Of a stretch of 64,000 nucleotides of DNA, positions 62,069 through 64,000 are shown in pieces. Below the pieces are notes generated by a model. It saw nothing but the letters and a program-made list of their open reading frames with translations. It had not been told where the DNA came from and made no database searches. Source of the DNA: Halocatena marina (GTDB taxonomy: Archaea > Halobacteriota > Halobacteria > Halobacteriales > Haloarculaceae). The stretch spans positions 248,001 to 312,000 of the forward strand of contig NZ_JALLPK010000004.1 of assembly GCF_023276375.1 (NCBI RefSeq). Reading direction: 5' to 3'. The position numbers and the translations under genes are program-made. Within the stretch, counting starts at the first letter, position 1. Each line of letters starts with the position of its first letter.

Positions 62069-62927
62069 TTTTATCACTCAGTCGATCGAGGAGTGCTGCG
62101 CTTGCACTTAGATACGATGCCTGTGCTTGATCGGCGGTTGTGGAGGGGTCTTCAAGCGAAAATGCTGTCTGTCCGCTTTCTGTCGCGTTCCGTATATCTT
62201 GTGAGTATGGAACGTGCTCAGGCGCGATCGCGTCTGGGAATTTGGTTTCGAACGTCTCTAAGTATTCCCGATCAAGTGTCCGACGTGTGTCGATTTTGTT
62301 TGGCAGGACTAGTGCCAAGTCAATTCCAATGTTGAAATTTTCACCGATACGCTTTAAGTCAATTTGGAGCGCATCGGCCTGCTCGTCTTCGAATGACCCT
62401 GGCTCGACTGGCACGATGACATTTCTTGCAGCCCAAAGTCCGTTATACGTCACGTTGTTTGACAGCCCGGGAAGATCGATTAAAACCGCATCGTATCCGA
62501 GTGGATCAACATGTTCGTCAAGGAAGTTTCGTAGTCGATTGTAGCGCTCTTGGGCATCGTCGATATTCCCCAACTCTGCATCGAGCGTATCGAGACCGGG
62601 ATGAGCTGGGATTAGGTCTGGTCCTTCACCAGTTTCAATGACTAGCCCTGTTGTCGCTGCTTCGCCAAGTTTCTTTGTGATTGTTGACCAACTGTCATCG
62701 AACACCGTCGAGATATTTGGCCACGCATCATCATCCTCAATCTCATCTTGGTAGCCACTCCAGATGCCGAGATGTTTTGATAAGTCACCTTGTTTTCCAG
62801 CGAGGTCAATCAATAACACCTCTAGCCCCTGTTCTTGAAGTGCCACACCGAGATGCGCCACTGTCGTCGTCTTGCCAACGCCTCCCTTGTCCAAAAAGGC
62901 CGCTGCACGGAGTGTATCTCCCATCAT
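62061..62927 (-). CDS. parA: ParA-family partition ATPase
   Basis: 288-residue P-loop ATPase with the deviant Walker A LDKGGVGKTTTVAHLGVAL, where the first Lys is the signature ParA/MinD Lys, then VLLIDLAGKQGDLSKHLGI and the Walker B-like DAVLIDLPGLSNNVT. The ATPase domain covers most of the protein with no N-terminal HTH, so it is a short-type ParA. MMGDT offers two starts (62927 or 62924). The CTATAG triplet at 62935-62964 is immediately upstream, over the expected promoter, suggesting autoregulation. It points to a plasmid or secondary chromosome. Confidence 0.88.
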   Translation of the reverse strand: MMGDTLRAAAFLDKGGVGKTTTVAHLGVALQEQGLEVLLIDLAGKQGDLSKHLGIWSGYQDEIEDDDAWPNISTVFDDSWSTITKKLGEAATTGLVIETGEGPDLIPAHPGLDTLDAELGNIDDAQERYNRLRNFLDEHVDPLGYDAVLIDLPGLSNNVTYNGLWAARNVIVPVEPGSFEDEQADALQIDLKRIGENFNIGIDLALVLPNKIDTRRTLDREYLETFETKFPDAIAPEHVPYSQDIRNATESGQTAFSLEDPSTTADQAQASYLSASAALLDRLSDKNE

Positions 62928-62934
62928 CTATCAC

Positions 62935-62964
62935 CTATAGCGATAGCTATAGTGCAGGCTATAG
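62935..62964. repeat. CTATAG triplet 2 (parA promoter)
   Basis: CTATAG at 62935, 62947 and 62959 in exact 12-bp phase, 8 bp upstream of the parA start. Confidence 0.75.
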
Positions 62965-63092
62965 TCATAAAACCATCGACTAACTGACGAACAAGTGATG
63001 GTGAACAGTAACCTATTGATTAGTCAGATTGGCCCTATGTAATAGTCGATTTGGTTGATATCTACTTGTTACAAGGATTTGATATGAATTGG

Positions 63093-63122
63093 CTATAGGA
63101 ATAGCTATAGTTACTGCAATAG
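63093..63122. repeat. CTATAG triplet 3
   Basis: CTATAG at 63093 and 63105, then CAATAG at 63117; 12-bp phase kept. Confidence 0.65.
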
Positions 63123-63405
63123 ATTGATTATCACAACGCCGAACAAGCAGATCCTCGAACAGAACAGGTCTTTGCATATTAAGCACGAATGAATCTCCAT
63201 GTCCTCGGCCTGAATAGCGTGAGTTCCAACGCTCACTTACTGTTTGATCGACCTTCTCCGTAGAAACTGTCACCGTCCGTAGGTATGGACTTTTGTTCGG
63301 CCCACACTCATATATCGGAAAGTTCCCGTTGTTCGGTTATTTCATATCACTTATCAGATTACATCGTCTCAATATCATTGTAGCTTGAGGAACACCATCT
63401 ACCCA

Positions 63406-63435
63406 CTATAGTTTATCCTATAGTGATCGCCATAG
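63406..63435. repeat. CTATAG triplet 4
   Basis: CTATAG at 63406 and 63418, then CCATAG at 63430; 12-bp phase kept. Confidence 0.65.
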
Positions 63436-63470
63436 CCAGTGTACTGTTCTTCTCATCTTTGAGAACTCGT

Positions 63471-63500
63471 CTATAGATAATTCTATAGTGATCGCTATAT
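63471..63500. repeat. CTATAG triplet 5
   Basis: CTATAG at 63471 and 63483, then CTATAT at 63495; 12-bp phase kept. It ends 8 bp before the edge MFS gene's stop codon. Confidence 0.65.
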
Positions 63501-63508
63501 GGGCAGTC

Positions 63509-64000
63509 TCACAGCCGTCGTCTGACCATCCCGAGGAGTGGTACCGCAGCGAGCGTCGCGACACCGAGGAGTGTCCAACCCAGCGAGTAACCCGACCGTT
63601 CGACCAGCCCGCCAAAGATGGTGGGCGCGACTAGCCCGCCGACGTTGATGGCGATCTGCCCGCCAGCAGTCGCTGCACCGATGTCGCCGTCATCGACCAG
63701 CGAGCCGAGACACGAATAAAATACTCCCGTCGAGCCGTAGATCGTGAGCCCGAGCCCTGCAAAGATAACGACCACTAGTGGGAACGACGCAAGATCCGTC
63801 GCAAGCACCGCGAACAGCACCACCGCGCCTGCCATTTGGACCAGCGCGACCGTGGCAGCGCCGCGCGCCCCACCGATGCGATCGGCGGCGCTCCCCGCAC
63901 CGATCCGGGCAATGCTCCCCATGACTTGGGTGAGCGCGAGGACAACCCCGCCGACCAAGGTGGTCCGGTGGAAGCCATCTTCGACGTAAAGTTCGATGTA
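63509..64000 (-). CDS. MFS transporter, C-terminal part (runs off the right edge)
   Basis: Open to the window end; about 163 residues are visible, covering the second six-helix half. Segments include VGGVVLALTQVMGSIARIGAGSAADRIGG, VALVQMAGAVVLFAVLATD, GLGLTIYGSTGVFYSCLGSLVDDGDIGAATAGGQIAINVGGLVAPTIFGGLVERSGYSLGW and LLGVATLAAVPLLGMVRR. High-GC codon use. Substrate unknown. It is adjacent to the par locus but probably not part of it. Confidence 0.8.
   Translation of the reverse strand, partial: YIELYVEDGFHRTTLVGGVVLALTQVMGSIARIGAGSAADRIGGARGAATVALVQMAGAVVLFAVLATDLASFPLVVVIFAGLGLTIYGSTGVFYSCLGSLVDDGDIGAATAGGQIAINVGGLVAPTIFGGLVERSGYSLGWTLLGVATLAAVPLLGMVRRRL

Larger units (their letters stand above)
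62928..63508. other. Non-coding parS-like region
   Basis: 580 bp without a credible gene, between parA and the edge MFS gene. It carries four CTATAG triplets (62935, 63093, 63406, 63471). No Orc/Cdc6 or Rep gene is present. Confidence 0.6.

Noticed and set aside
61655..63500. CRISPR array as an explanation of the CTATAG repeats
   Set aside because: Units are 6 bp with 6-bp gaps in short triplets; there are no long repeats, unique spacers or cas genes.

Overview
The window is haloarchaeal (class Halobacteria; genus not resolved). Proteins are strongly acidic. Exported proteins start with twin-arginine signals followed by lipoboxes (LAGC), and many genes look leaderless, with a TATA-like element about 25-30 nt before the start codon. 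Family markers include an RdfA-type protein, a DUF7331-like mini-protein, a Bat-type HTH-10 regulator and an archaeal aroA'-type aldolase. I see no rRNA, tRNA or CRISPR. A ParA module with an iteron-like array at the right end and a tyrosine recombinase at 44.4 kb suggest a secondary replicon or a mosaic chromosomal region.

Left part (about 0.7-43.8 kb, lower GC, long AT-rich spacers): a catabolic island for proline, hydroxyproline, glycine and their peptides. It holds two complete dipeptide/oligopeptide ABC importers (3.5-10.0 kb, split by an antisense aldolase gene; 21.4-28.0 kb), an S9 prolyl-peptidase, an M24 Xaa-Pro peptidase, two creatinase-like M24 homologues, a PutP-like symporter, proline dehydrogenase, P5C dehydrogenase, a proline-racemase-family protein with the Cys/Thr signature of trans-3-hydroxy-L-proline dehydratase, a mu-crystallin-family reductase, a DAO-family oxidase, an aminotransferase, a complete glycine cleavage system (gcvT-H-PA-PB), a glycine-transporter-family protein and one IclR regulator. 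Gly + Pro + Hyp is the composition of collagen-type peptides, and the genes would take such peptides to glutamate and one-carbon units. Nine near-identical dyads (GTTCC-N7-GGAAC type) occur only in the spacers near the M24 peptidase, the IclR gene, the second importer, a broken DMT permease and rdfA; they are candidate operators of one regulator.

Middle (44.2-51.5 kb): a 50-residue ORF overlapping an integrase by one base, a frameshifted MFS gene, then a zinc-type ABC importer (znuA-C-B) followed by a DtxR-family regulator. A TTAGAC-type dyad lies upstream of znuA and another downstream of the regulator.

Right part (52.2-61.4 kb, higher GC): what looks like a complete polyhydroxybutyrate scavenging cluster. 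It contains a secreted PHB depolymerase-family esterase with a PKD domain, a sodium:solute symporter with a 173-residue partner and a 22-residue membrane microprotein, 3-hydroxybutyrate dehydrogenase, a two-subunit CoA-transferase, a thiolase with a DUF35 partner, and a Bat-type regulator. Together they would convert extracellular PHB to 3-hydroxybutyrate, acetoacetate, acetoacetyl-CoA and acetyl-CoA.

Right end (61.6-63.5 kb): parA plus a small acidic partner gene, surrounded by five triplets of the hexamer CTATAG in exact 12-bp phase (15 units). This is a strong candidate centromere/operator. An MFS gene runs off the right edge.
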